Source: Corynebacterium renale (lineage in GTDB: Bacteria > Actinomycetota > Actinomycetes > Mycobacteriales > Mycobacteriaceae). From it: 64,000 nt of DNA. The translations under genes and the position numbers were made by a program. Shown here in pieces: positions 1 to 7,441 of this stretch. The first letter of the stretch is position 1, and every line of letters begins with the position of its first letter. Location of the stretch: contig NZ_PDJF01000001.1 of NCBI RefSeq assembly GCF_002563965.1, forward strand, positions 1,550,001 through 1,614,000. Reading direction: 5' to 3'. The notes under the pieces were generated by a model that saw only the letters and a list, made by a program, of their open reading frames with translations, was not told the origin of the DNA and made no database searches.

Positions 1-475
1 GACATGCTGTTTGTCTCATTCTGTCCCTTGGTGGGGCACTAGGTGGGGGGAAGCGTGCGGCGTGATGCTTTCATGATCATCATGGTGGCCATCCGTTTGG
101 TAGAGCTCCTCCTCAGCCGGTCAGGTCCAGTGCAATCAGCGTAAGGGGCTGACATCTACGTGTGCGTGCCGGGGACCTGCAGTGCATATTCGACATATAT
201 GAGCACTGATGGCGTTTGTGGCGGATAATACTCGCGTTGGGGAGTTGCCGAACCCGAACTTGAGAAGACATCTGTCAAGAGGCAAAAGCCCAAGGTGCTT
301 GCGTTCCATTACGCAGCTACGCGTTTCAAGCATCCGGTTTGAACAAGTAAAGCAAGAATCTGCAATGTTGTAGGTGTTACGCAAGCGTTAATTGGGGGAA
401 TTGTGAATAACGTAAAGGTAACGTTACTAAAAATCGACAAGGTGATGTAAGGCACTTGACGGTTAAAATAGTGCT
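1..475. other. Non-coding region upstream of the first NlpC/P60 gene
   Basis: No reading frame here looks like a protein gene on either strand; the short open frames have no ribosome binding site and no recognisable product. In related genomes the qcrB/cytochrome bc1 genes lie upstream, but no qcrB tail is visible. A -10-like TAATAC lies at 226-231 and a better -10, TAAAAT, at 464-469, which would start transcription near 476. The TAAC repeat elements annotated separately fall in the right-hand part. Confidence 0.5.
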
Positions 476-503
476 CGATGCAAATTGTTAAACGCTCGTT
501 AAA
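373..503. promoter_or_regulatory. Three 19-bp TAAC direct-repeat elements (MtrA-box-like)
   Basis: Three elements share one layout: two 8-bp half sites separated by 3 bp. Reading the strand that carries TAAC: 373-391 (minus) TTAACGCT-TGC-GTAACACC; 407-425 (plus) ATAACGTA-AAG-GTAACGTT; 485-503 (minus) TTTAACGA-GCG-TTTAACAA. Each thus has TAAC repeated at 10-11 nt. From memory, the C. glutamicum response regulator MtrA binds a loose 8-bp direct repeat with a 3-bp spacer and represses nlpC-type hydrolase genes. The second and third elements bracket a -10-like TAAAAT at 464-469, a placement that fits repression. That MtrA is the regulator is inference. Confidence 0.5.
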
Positions 504-539
504 GCACCAGCATAGAGAGGGTTTGTCTCAGTTGATTAG

Positions 540-847
540 GTTTCGATACCGAACGGGCTTCTTCTATCCTGTAAAAATAACAGCTTGATAACAGCATGGT
601 AACTTTGCTTTTATCGCGTTCGTGTTGGACATCTTTGTATCCATTTCGTAACCTAATTGAGACCTTGCGGTTGCACAGGGCAATCGCAGAGATAACCGAA
701 GATCGATTACCGTTCCCAGATCGCGCACATCGCGCAACAAAAAATCTAGGAAACAGGCTTTCTGCGTCAATGGTTCTCATTGGCTGCGGCGCGTCGCTAC
801 CGGCGCGTGAAAGTTCCTGGAAGGTAGCCCCGACGATTTGGAGATTT
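540..847 (+). promoter_or_regulatory. Possible structured 5' leader of the NlpC/P60 gene
   Basis: If transcription starts near 476 the leader is about 370 nt. It can form several local hairpins: GCGGTTGC (667-674) with GCAATCGC (680-687); CAATG (768-772) with CATTG (778-782); and CGTC plus GCTACC (792-801) with GGTAGC (823-828) plus GACG (832-835). The last ends only 4 nt before the GGAG ribosome binding site (839-842). This could be a cis-acting RNA; the c-di-AMP riboswitch controls wall hydrolases in some actinobacteria, but its conserved core was not found here. Confidence 0.3.
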
Positions 848-1489
848 ATGGCTAAGCACCGCCGTCAAGAGAACACGACCGCACGTCGTCTCGCAACTGC
901 ATCCGCACTTGCTGTGAGTGCAACTGTTGTCGCCCCAGCTGTGGCTGAGGCTGCACCGGTCGTTGTTCCCGGAACCGGTATTTCCGCAGAAGTTCCAGGC
1001 GTGGAAAACATTCCTGGCATCGCTTCTGTGCCTGGTGTCGAGCAGTGGATTCCATCCCTGTCTTCCCAGGGTGCTGCTCAAAACTTTGGAGCGAACGTCA
1101 ATGTTCCTGGACAGGTTAGCCCTATGTCCTCGGCGCCTGCACAGAACATTGGTGAGCAGATTGTAAACATTGCTCGTGGCAAAATTGGCGCCCCGTACGT
1201 GTACGGCGCGGCTGGCCCTAGCGCATTCGACTGCTCTGGCTTCACCTCCTGGGTTTACTCTCAGGTTGGCAAGGCTATCCCACGCACCTCGCAGGCTCAG
1301 GTTGGCGGTGGCACCAAGGTTGGCTATAACGACCTTCAGCCGGGCGATATCGTCGCTTTCTACGGTGGCGCATCCCATGTTGGCATCTACATCGGCAATG
1401 GCCGAATCATCGATGCGTTGAACTCTAATGCGCCAGTGGCGGAGCGTCCATTGTCGCTCATGCCTTTCCACTCTGCAGTGCGTTACTAG
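848..1489 (+). CDS. Secreted NlpC/P60 family cell wall hydrolase
   Basis: A 213-residue exported protein. A twin-Arg-containing basic N-terminus (MAKHRRQE...) and a hydrophobic stretch ending near VAEAAP form a Sec-type signal peptide. A low-complexity Val/Pro/Gly linker follows, then a C-terminal NlpC/P60 domain from about residue 100. The family cleaves D-iso-glutamyl/meso-DAP stem-peptide bonds for daughter-cell separation. Catalytic Cys129 (DCSGF) and His177 (SHVGIY) are present. The usual third polar residue, His330 in the neighbouring paralogue, is Asp189 here. The frame stays open upstream to 596, but ATG 848 is chosen because GGAG lies 5 nt before it and the signal peptide begins there. 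It corresponds to C. glutamicum cg2402 by position. Confidence 0.88.
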   Translation: MAKHRRQENTTARRLATASALAVSATVVAPAVAEAAPVVVPGTGISAEVPGVENIPGIASVPGVEQWIPSLSSQGAAQNFGANVNVPGQVSPMSSAPAQNIGEQIVNIARGKIGAPYVYGAAGPSAFDCSGFTSWVYSQVGKAIPRTSQAQVGGGTKVGYNDLQPGDIVAFYGGASHVGIYIGNGRIIDALNSNAPVAERPLSLMPFHSAVRY

Positions 1490-1507
1490 GTTTCAATTCT
1501 TCATCTA

Positions 1508-1535
1508 GTGGCCTCGGTATTTCCGGGGCCATTTC
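1508..1535 (+). terminator. Hairpin terminator after the first NlpC/P60 gene
   Basis: TGGCCTCGG (1509-1517) pairs with CCGGGGCCA (1523-1531) around a 5-nt loop with one G-T wobble, followed by a short ATTTC run. It lies about 20 nt after the stop codon. Confidence 0.6.
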
Positions 1536-1688
1536 GCATTTGCGGACACCAACTAGATACCATTGTTCACATTAATCACGTGCGTTTCACCTGTCCTGCG
1601 CTCATTGAATAGGCATGTCCGAACCCTATAAACTAATGGTCTTATTGTTGCGACAGACGGTTGTTAAGAAAACACTAAGGGGATAGTC

Positions 1689-2753
1689 ATGGCTCATACC
1701 AAAGCGCGAGGACCTCGGTCCGGAGGTGAGCGTCGTAAAGCGATCTTGCGGCGCCGTTTAACTACCTTGATGGCCCCGGTTCTTGCGTGTGGATGCTTAG
1801 CAATCCCTGGAGCTGGGGCAGACGATATTGATCGGCTGATTGCTGAGATGGATGAAGCTTCCCGCCATGCCGCCGCCCTGAATGAAGAGGTGAAAGGCCT
1901 CGAAGTCGAAGTTGAGGCTAAGCAGCACGACATGGACTCCGCAAAAGGGCGCGCACACGACGCAAAGGTGCGTGCTGACGAAGCCTTGGCGGCGGAAAAT
2001 AACTACCGCTCGGAGATTAACAAGATTGCTGCTTCTAAGTACCGGGGTACGGTCAAGAATCCAGCTGTTGCCACGTTAGGGGCAAGCAACCCGCAGAATG
2101 CCCTCGACCGTGCTGCCTATCTTGCGACGCTATCTCGCGACGCTGAGGCCGTGGCTGAATCGCTATCCAACGCAACTGCCCAGGCTGCTCGGGAACATGA
2201 CGAGGCTACCCGCGCTGCGGCCGCAGCTGAGTTTCAGCGTAACGAGCTCAATCACACCCTTGATCGGCTGCGCAAAGAATCGGATGAATTACACCAGCGG
2301 ACAGAAGATATTGTCCGTCAGGTAGAGGCTTTGGACGCAGTGTCGCGAGCTAGGTGGGAATCCAAGAATGGGCCTATCGCTGCAGATCTTGCCGGTGTTG
2401 TGGGATCCGAATCGGGTATGGCTGCTGTAGGTGCGGCGATGTCCAAACTCGGTTCTCCGTACGGGTGGGGTTCCGCTGGTCCTAGTGCTTTCGACTGCTC
2501 AGGGTTGATGGTGTGGGCATACCAGCAGCAGGGTAAGTCTATCCCGCGTACCTCGCAGGCGCAGATGGCGGGAGGCATTCCAGTTAGCCGTGGAGAGCTG
2601 CAGCCTGGCGATATCGTCGGCTACTATCCTGGAGCGACACATGTTGGTATGTATATCGGCAACGGCCAGTTAGTGCATGCTTCCGATTATGGGATTCCTG
2701 TCCAGGTCGTTCCGGTAGATTCGATGCCATGGTACGGAGCAGTGCGCTACTAG
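1689..2753 (+). CDS. Secreted coiled-coil NlpC/P60 endopeptidase (RipA-like)
   Basis: 354 residues. A long basic leader precedes a hydrophobic signal segment (about residues 28-44). Residues 46-230 are rich in Ala/Glu/Arg heptads and should form a coiled coil, as in RipA-type hydrolases where it regulates or localises the enzyme. The C-terminal NlpC/P60 domain (about 240-354) has Cys270 (DCSGL), His318 (THVGMY) and His330 (LVHASD), the complete catalytic triad. It should cleave peptidoglycan stem peptides at the septum. ATG 1689 follows an AAGGGG site. A TATAAA-type -10 near 1624-1632 suggests its own promoter. It is a paralogue of the gene before it, and the pair precedes pimB' as in other corynebacteria. 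Confidence 0.9.
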   Translation: MAHTKARGPRSGGERRKAILRRRLTTLMAPVLACGCLAIPGAGADDIDRLIAEMDEASRHAAALNEEVKGLEVEVEAKQHDMDSAKGRAHDAKVRADEALAAENNYRSEINKIAASKYRGTVKNPAVATLGASNPQNALDRAAYLATLSRDAEAVAESLSNATAQAAREHDEATRAAAAAEFQRNELNHTLDRLRKESDELHQRTEDIVRQVEALDAVSRARWESKNGPIAADLAGVVGSESGMAAVGAAMSKLGSPYGWGSAGPSAFDCSGLMVWAYQQQGKSIPRTSQAQMAGGIPVSRGELQPGDIVGYYPGATHVGMYIGNGQLVHASDYGIPVQVVPVDSMPWYGAVRY

Positions 2754-2818
2754 TTTTCAGCGACCAGATATAGGGCTTAGGCCCTGCGGGCTCGCCGTCG
2801 AGGAGGGAAGGAAACCCC

Positions 2819-3991
2819 ATGTACTCACAGGAGCAGAATTCCCCGACTGTCTTGCTCGTGACCAACGATTTTCCCCCGCGCATCGGTGGTATCCAAAGCT
2901 ACTTGCGTGACTACATTTCTTTTCTCGACCCAGAACGCACGATAGTTTTCGCGTCTACCCAAGACGCTGACCAAGCCCGTGAATGGGATTCGACAGTACC
3001 TTATACAGTCGTACGGTATCCCCATTCCGTCATGCTTCCCACCCCTGACGTACAACGCACAATGCGTACGCTTATTCGGGACTATGGGGTTGATACCGTG
3101 TGGTTCGGTGCCGCCGCCCCCTTGGGACTTTTGGGGAAAGCTGCGAGGGCTGCCGGGGCTAAGCGTGTAGTGGCTACGACGCACGGTCATGAAGTCGGAT
3201 GGTCGATGATTCCGGGAGCCCGCCACATTTTAGGGCTCATCGGCAAGCACGCTGATGCCATCACCTACATAGCCCAGTACACCCAAACGCGCTTCAAGAG
3301 GGCCTTCGAGGCCTATCGCGACCCGTCTCATTCTCTGGAGTGGGTGTGGATGCCTTCGGGCGTCGATACGCAAACCTTCCATCCCGCAAGCCAGCAGACA
3401 GTCGGCCGTGTTCGCGCAGAGTTCGGGCTCGCAGAAGGTGTCCCACTTATTGTTTGCAGCTCACGGTTGGTACCCCGGAAAGGCCAGGATTCTCTGATCC
3501 GGGCGTTGCAGCACATCCCCGATGCGCACGTCATCATCGTGGGGGAGGGGCGTTACCGAGACGCGCTGGAAGCGTTAGCAAAGCCCGTCGCAGACCGAGT
3601 GCACTTCACCGGAAAAGTCTCCCTGGATTGTTTGGTCGACGTCTTAGGCGCAGCCGACATCTACGCCATGCCGGCTCGGACACGGGGCTGGGGCTTGGAT
3701 GTAGAAGGCCTGGGAATTGTTTACCTTGAGGCGCAAGCGTGTGGCGTACCCGTGGTCGTGGGATCGTCCGGTGGCGCCCCGGAAACAGTCGTGCCGGATA
3801 GTGCGGTTGTGGTTGACGGGCAGGATATTTCCATGCTTATCGACGTCCTTTCGGAGCTCATCGCCGACCCGACACGAAGAGCAGCCATGGGCAAGGCCGG
3901 CCGAAAGCATGTTGAAAACACGTGGACGTGGCAAAATATGGCCTCAATTGTGCGAGATGTCATGCGTATTCCCGGTGCGGAAAACGCGTAG
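2819..3991 (+). CDS. pimB: GDP-mannose-dependent phosphatidylinositol monomannoside mannosyltransferase PimB'
   Basis: A 390-residue GT4 (GT-B fold) glycosyltransferase. It adds the second mannose (alpha-1,6) to Ac1PIM1, the step that leads to PIM2 and then to lipomannan and lipoarabinomannan, at the cytoplasmic face of the membrane. The N-terminal loop NDFPPRIGGIQSY is typical. Arg216 and Lys221 (SSRLVPRKG) match the GDP-phosphate contacts known in the C. glutamicum enzyme, and Glu296/Glu304 form the EX7E motif. ATG 2819 lies after a strong GAGGAGGGAAGG site. Its place after the NlpC/P60 pair and before glucokinase is conserved, which supports the assignment among GT4 enzymes. Confidence 0.9.
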   Translation: MYSQEQNSPTVLLVTNDFPPRIGGIQSYLRDYISFLDPERTIVFASTQDADQAREWDSTVPYTVVRYPHSVMLPTPDVQRTMRTLIRDYGVDTVWFGAAAPLGLLGKAARAAGAKRVVATTHGHEVGWSMIPGARHILGLIGKHADAITYIAQYTQTRFKRAFEAYRDPSHSLEWVWMPSGVDTQTFHPASQQTVGRVRAEFGLAEGVPLIVCSSRLVPRKGQDSLIRALQHIPDAHVIIVGEGRYRDALEALAKPVADRVHFTGKVSLDCLVDVLGAADIYAMPARTRGWGLDVEGLGIVYLEAQACGVPVVVGSSGGAPETVVPDSAVVVDGQDISMLIDVLSELIADPTRRAAMGKAGRKHVENTWTWQNMASIVRDVMRIPGAENA

Positions 3992-4004
3992 GCGCCGGTT
4001 TATC

Positions 4005-4010
4005 TATAAT
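4005..4010 (+). promoter_or_regulatory. -10 box (TATAAT) of the glucokinase gene
   Basis: A perfect TATAAT lies 39 nt upstream of the glk start and just after the pimB stop. No clear -35 is seen, as is common for corynebacterial promoters. Confidence 0.55.
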
Positions 4011-4049
4011 TAGGCAGTTACTGTTTTCAACAACGAGGGAGCACACCGG

Positions 4050-5024
4050 ATGAGTGTGAGCGCACCGACTCAAAGTGATTTGGCGATTGGGTTCGACATC
4101 GGCGGCACGAACATGCGTGCCGGCGTCGTGACCTCAGCCGGCCACATCATTGATTCCGTGACGGTGCCATCGCCGCGCACTTCCGAAGGCATGACAGCCG
4201 GCATCGTTTCGGCCGTGGAAACCTTGCGTGAAAAGCATGACATCTGCGGTGTCGGTGTTGCGATCGCTGGCTTCTTAGATTCCACGTGCACCACGGTGCG
4301 GTTTGCTCCACATCTGCCGTGGCGCGATGCCCCCGTGCATTCGATTTTGCAAGATGCGCTTCAACTGCCAGTCCGGCTTGAGCATGACGCCAACTCTGCT
4401 GCCTGGGGTGAGTACCGTTTCGGTACTGCGCAAGGTGTGGGCACCTGGGTCCTTTTTGCCGTGGGTACTGGCATTGGCGCAACCATCATGCATGGTGGGG
4501 AGATTTTTCGGGGAGCATACGGTACTGCCCCCGAGTTCGGTCATCTCACCGTGGTTCCTGGTGGGCGACCGTGCCCATGCGGAAAATTGGGCTGCCTTGA
4601 GCGCTACTGTTCTGGCACCGCTTTGGTCTCGAGCGCCGTAGATATTGTGCACAAGCGTCATTTCCCGGGGAGTGAATTCGCCGCCCAGGTACGCCGCGAC
4701 CCGACGAAAGTAACGGGCAAGTGCGTCATGCAGGCAGCCCGTAGCGGGGATGATGCAGCTCTAGCTGTTGTTGAAGATTTTGCGCAATGGCTCGGGGTAG
4801 GTCTATCTATCGTCGCTGATGTGATTGATCCCGAACTGATCGTCATTGGAGGTGGTGTGTCGTCTGACGCTGACTTGTACCTCCCAGACGCTACATCACA
4901 ATTTGCCTCCAGTATTGTGGGAACTGGATATCGGCCCTTGGCGCGCATCGAAGTGGCGCAACTTGGACCCGATGCTGGAATGATTGGTGTAGCGGATTTA
5001 GCTCGCGACACCGCCCGAGCTTAA
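4050..5024 (+). CDS. glk: ROK-family glucokinase
   Basis: 324 residues. It phosphorylates cytosolic glucose to glucose 6-phosphate. The N-terminal phosphate-binding loop FDIGGTN (about residues 15-21), the second nucleotide-binding segment GTGIGATIMHGGE, and the ROK zinc motif with Cys175, Cys177 and Cys182 (CPCGKLGC) followed by Glu are all visible; the metal-site His is in PEFGHLTV. Length matches actinobacterial glucokinases. ATG 4050 follows a GAGGGAG site. In C. glutamicum a glk gene occupies the same place between pimB' and plsC. Whether ATP or polyphosphate is the donor cannot be read from sequence; the polyphosphate enzyme PpgK is usually shorter. Confidence 0.87.
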   Translation: MSVSAPTQSDLAIGFDIGGTNMRAGVVTSAGHIIDSVTVPSPRTSEGMTAGIVSAVETLREKHDICGVGVAIAGFLDSTCTTVRFAPHLPWRDAPVHSILQDALQLPVRLEHDANSAAWGEYRFGTAQGVGTWVLFAVGTGIGATIMHGGEIFRGAYGTAPEFGHLTVVPGGRPCPCGKLGCLERYCSGTALVSSAVDIVHKRHFPGSEFAAQVRRDPTKVTGKCVMQAARSGDDAALAVVEDFAQWLGVGLSIVADVIDPELIVIGGGVSSDADLYLPDATSQFASSIVGTGYRPLARIEVAQLGPDAGMIGVADLARDTARA

Positions 5025-5058
5025 GCAATCCCTGGACGCCCCAAGGAAGGAAAGCACC

Positions 5059-5808
5059 ATGCAGAATAAATGGTATTCCGTCATTAAAGGCATAGTTGGT
5101 CCCTTCTTGCGGGTGTACAACAGGCCGAAGCTCGTTGGCGGTGACAATATTCCAGAACACGGCGCGGCAATTATGGCCTCGAACCACCAGTCAGTAGCAG
5201 ACTCTTTCTTTTTCCCGCTCGTCTGCGATAGGCAATTGACATTTCCCGCAAAGTCCGAATACTTCACCGGCACTGGGGTAGTGGGTGCTGCTCAGCGATG
5301 GTTTTTTACAGCAGTCGGCCAGGTCCCCGTGGAGCGCACTTCAGAGGACGCTGGCGCCAGAATGCTGGAAGCGGCGCAAACAGTATTAGATCGTGGCGAT
5401 CTTTTTGGAATTTACCCTGAAGGAACCCGATCTCCGGATGGTCGAATTTACCGGGGACGCACCGGCATGGCCCGGATTGCGATGGCTACGGGCCAGCAGG
5501 TGATACCGGTGGGTATGGTCGGTTCGCGTGATGCTAATCCCATCGGGTCGTGGGTTCTTCGTCCCAAGAAGGTGGAAGTGCGTATCGGTGAGCCAATTGA
5601 CCCTCACGCGTGGGCCCATGAAAACGGATATGACATATCCGACCATGAAACTGCACGGGCTTTCACTGATCATGTGATGCATGAACTAGCCCGGCTTACC
5701 GGGTACCCGTATGTGGACGTTTATGCTTCGGACGTCAAGAAGTCATTGGAAGCGGGAGAGGGGTACCCCGAAGGCGCGCGTCCCGGCGACGAAATGTACT
5801 TTCACTAG
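5059..5808 (+). CDS. plsC: 1-acyl-glycerol-3-phosphate acyltransferase (PlsC family)
   Basis: 249 residues. The HX4D catalytic motif is His43-Asp48 (NHQSVAD) and the substrate-binding block is PEGTR at residues 120-124, followed by a third conserved block (VIPVGM). The family moves an acyl chain onto lysophosphatidic acid or related lysolipids at the inner membrane face. Because the neighbours make mannosylated phosphatidylinositol, an acceptor of the PIM type is possible, but that is inference. ATG 5059 follows AAGGAAGGAAAG. The gap to glk is only 34 nt, so the two are probably co-transcribed. Confidence 0.85.
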   Translation: MQNKWYSVIKGIVGPFLRVYNRPKLVGGDNIPEHGAAIMASNHQSVADSFFFPLVCDRQLTFPAKSEYFTGTGVVGAAQRWFFTAVGQVPVERTSEDAGARMLEAAQTVLDRGDLFGIYPEGTRSPDGRIYRGRTGMARIAMATGQQVIPVGMVGSRDANPIGSWVLRPKKVEVRIGEPIDPHAWAHENGYDISDHETARAFTDHVMHELARLTGYPYVDVYASDVKKSLEAGEGYPEGARPGDEMYFH

Positions 5809-5973
5809 CGCTTTGCGGCCGCGGAATCCCTAGCCCTGATTGAATAGGGTAGCCTCACCCAAGTTGAACCCGTGGTAAACGGCTGGTTACCGTGAGTGGA
5901 CATTATGCCTGCACAATGTATTTTTCTCTGCGTGCAGGAGAATAGTCTTAAGGGAATCTGAATCGGAGATGGT

Positions 5974-7179
5974 ATGAAGTCGCAGTCTTCATTACCTTCC
6001 GTGCCGTCTTCGCCAGGAACCCAGAATTCTCAAGCGCAGCAGGTTGTACCGACTGTGCAGCGTGAGCGCCTAGCTTGGCCAGATGTTGCAAAGGGCCTCT
6101 CCATTGTCGGTGTTGTTGTCCTGCATGTTTGCTTGGACGTTCCATTCGGTATGGAAACGGGGCTGGCCTCTATAAACAGCCTTCTTGACCCATTGCGGAT
6201 GCCGCTGTTTTTCCTGGTTTCCGGCCTTTTTTCCGGCAAAGTGCTCAGGATGACATTGTGGGAGCTTTTCAGTAAGAGACTCTGGTTCTTTATTATTCCC
6301 TTCGTTTTCTGGATGCCCGTCGAGAAGGCGCTGAAGTACTGGCAGTGGTCCTATTCCTACGACAAGCCAATGCCCACATTCGAAGAGGGGTACGCGCGTA
6401 TCTTTTTCAATGGGGAATCGATGTATTGGTTCCTTCACGCCCTTGTGGTGTTTAACTTGGTCCTGTGGGCTACGAAAAAGTTACCGCGGCCGGTGGCTGT
6501 TGCCGCTAGCTTTGCGCCACTGCTCATTCTTCCTGCTGAGGTTGAGATTCTCTTTATCGGAAAGATGGTGCAGTACCTGCCGGTATTCATTATTGGCTGC
6601 TATTTCTCCGAATCGATCCGCGCTTTTGCGGCTGCACCGAATCCTTGGACGCAGCCCCGCCGTATCGTCTTTGCAGCGGGAAGCTACATCGTGGGTTATG
6701 CGGCTTTCGCCAGCTGGTACTTCCTCGTCGAGACTGGGCGGACTGGAGACATTGCGTGGCCATTCCTGGGTGGGGAGGTAGTTACTCCGGCTTCACAGTG
6801 GATTGTCGTGCGGATGGTCGGGCAGTTGCTGATGCTTCCGGTAGCGATTCTGGCTGCGTATGGCCTATCTAAAATTCCGTTCGTTTCCCAGTGTTTGCAG
6901 TTCTTGGGCCGGCATACGCTTTTTATCTATATTGGCCACCCGATTGCGCTGACCTTGTTCTACCACTTCCCGGTGAGCGTGCTGTGGAATCTGGAAATTA
7001 GCCCAGAGAGTACTGTTCTATGGGGGCATACCACGACGTGGATTACGTATGGGCTTTGTGTCAGTGCCCTTGGTGGTCTGGGCATGTGGTTGCTGAGCCG
7101 TGTGCCTGTTGTGGGGTCGACGTTGACCCCTCCGGCCATTTACACGCTGCCGGATCGTCTTCGTAGGTTTGTGGCGTAG
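5974..7179 (+). CDS. Acyltransferase-3 family integral membrane protein
   Basis: 401 residues with about ten hydrophobic segments. The N-terminal signature RLAWPDVAKGLSIVGVVVLH holds the conserved Arg/Asp and the membrane His that start every acyltransferase-3 domain. The family O-acylates envelope polysaccharides or lipids from inside the membrane; the substrate here is unknown, though lipoglycan modification would fit the neighbours. The first 30 residues are Ser/Pro/Gln-rich and cytosolic. ATG 5974 has GGAGATGGT before it. The leader contains a hairpin, CCTGCAC (5908-5914) with GTGCAGG (5932-5938), just upstream of the start. It corresponds to cg2397 by position. Confidence 0.82.
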   Translation: MKSQSSLPSVPSSPGTQNSQAQQVVPTVQRERLAWPDVAKGLSIVGVVVLHVCLDVPFGMETGLASINSLLDPLRMPLFFLVSGLFSGKVLRMTLWELFSKRLWFFIIPFVFWMPVEKALKYWQWSYSYDKPMPTFEEGYARIFFNGESMYWFLHALVVFNLVLWATKKLPRPVAVAASFAPLLILPAEVEILFIGKMVQYLPVFIIGCYFSESIRAFAAAPNPWTQPRRIVFAAGSYIVGYAAFASWYFLVETGRTGDIAWPFLGGEVVTPASQWIVVRMVGQLLMLPVAILAAYGLSKIPFVSQCLQFLGRHTLFIYIGHPIALTLFYHFPVSVLWNLEISPESTVLWGHTTTWITYGLCVSALGGLGMWLLSRVPVVGSTLTPPAIYTLPDRLRRFVA

Positions 7180-7252
7180 CGGAAGAGCGTCGTCGAGAAG
7201 CTAAAACAGTACGGTGTTGCTTCTTTTTTAATTCGGCGTAGTATTTCTGCCT

Positions 7253-7441
7253 GTGAAAAAGATCCTGATAGTCCGCGTGATCCTTGTGGCTCTGCTCATC
7301 ATTGCGTATGTCGTGCTCACCGGGCTGGACATTGGCGGGACTACTACTGCGATGGTGTGTACGATTGCCATCATTGCTGTTTTGTTCGTTCCGGTTCCTG
7401 GGCAAAAAGCTGCGGCCAGAAAGCAGCAACAATCGCAATAA
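7253..7441 (+). CDS. Small hydrophobic membrane protein, unknown
   Basis: 62 residues with two hydrophobic segments (about 4-24 and 29-48) and a basic, Gln-rich tail. No family recognised. The GTG start has no ribosome binding site, but TAGTAT at 7239-7244 with TTGCTT at 7217-7222 (16-bp spacer) would give a leaderless transcript beginning at or next to the start. Its last 71 nt overlap the 3' end of the convergent GT87 gene. This is weak evidence for a real gene; a chance frame over a strongly hydrophobic antisense region is the alternative. Confidence 0.4.
   Translation: MKKILIVRVILVALLIIAYVVLTGLDIGGTTTAMVCTIAIIAVLFVPVPGQKAAARKQQQSQ

Noticed and set aside
120..300. Pieces resembling a c-di-AMP (ydaO) riboswitch, such as GCCGGGGACC and CCGAACCCG
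   Set aside because: The order and the other conserved blocks are missing, so it cannot be called; a covariance search would decide.
596..847. Upstream extension of the first NlpC/P60 reading frame
   Set aside because: The added 84 residues have no homology pattern, would bury the signal peptide, and lack a ribosome binding site.
5840..5875. DtxR-type iron box upstream of the acyltransferase-3 gene
   Set aside because: Fewer than half of the consensus positions match in any register.
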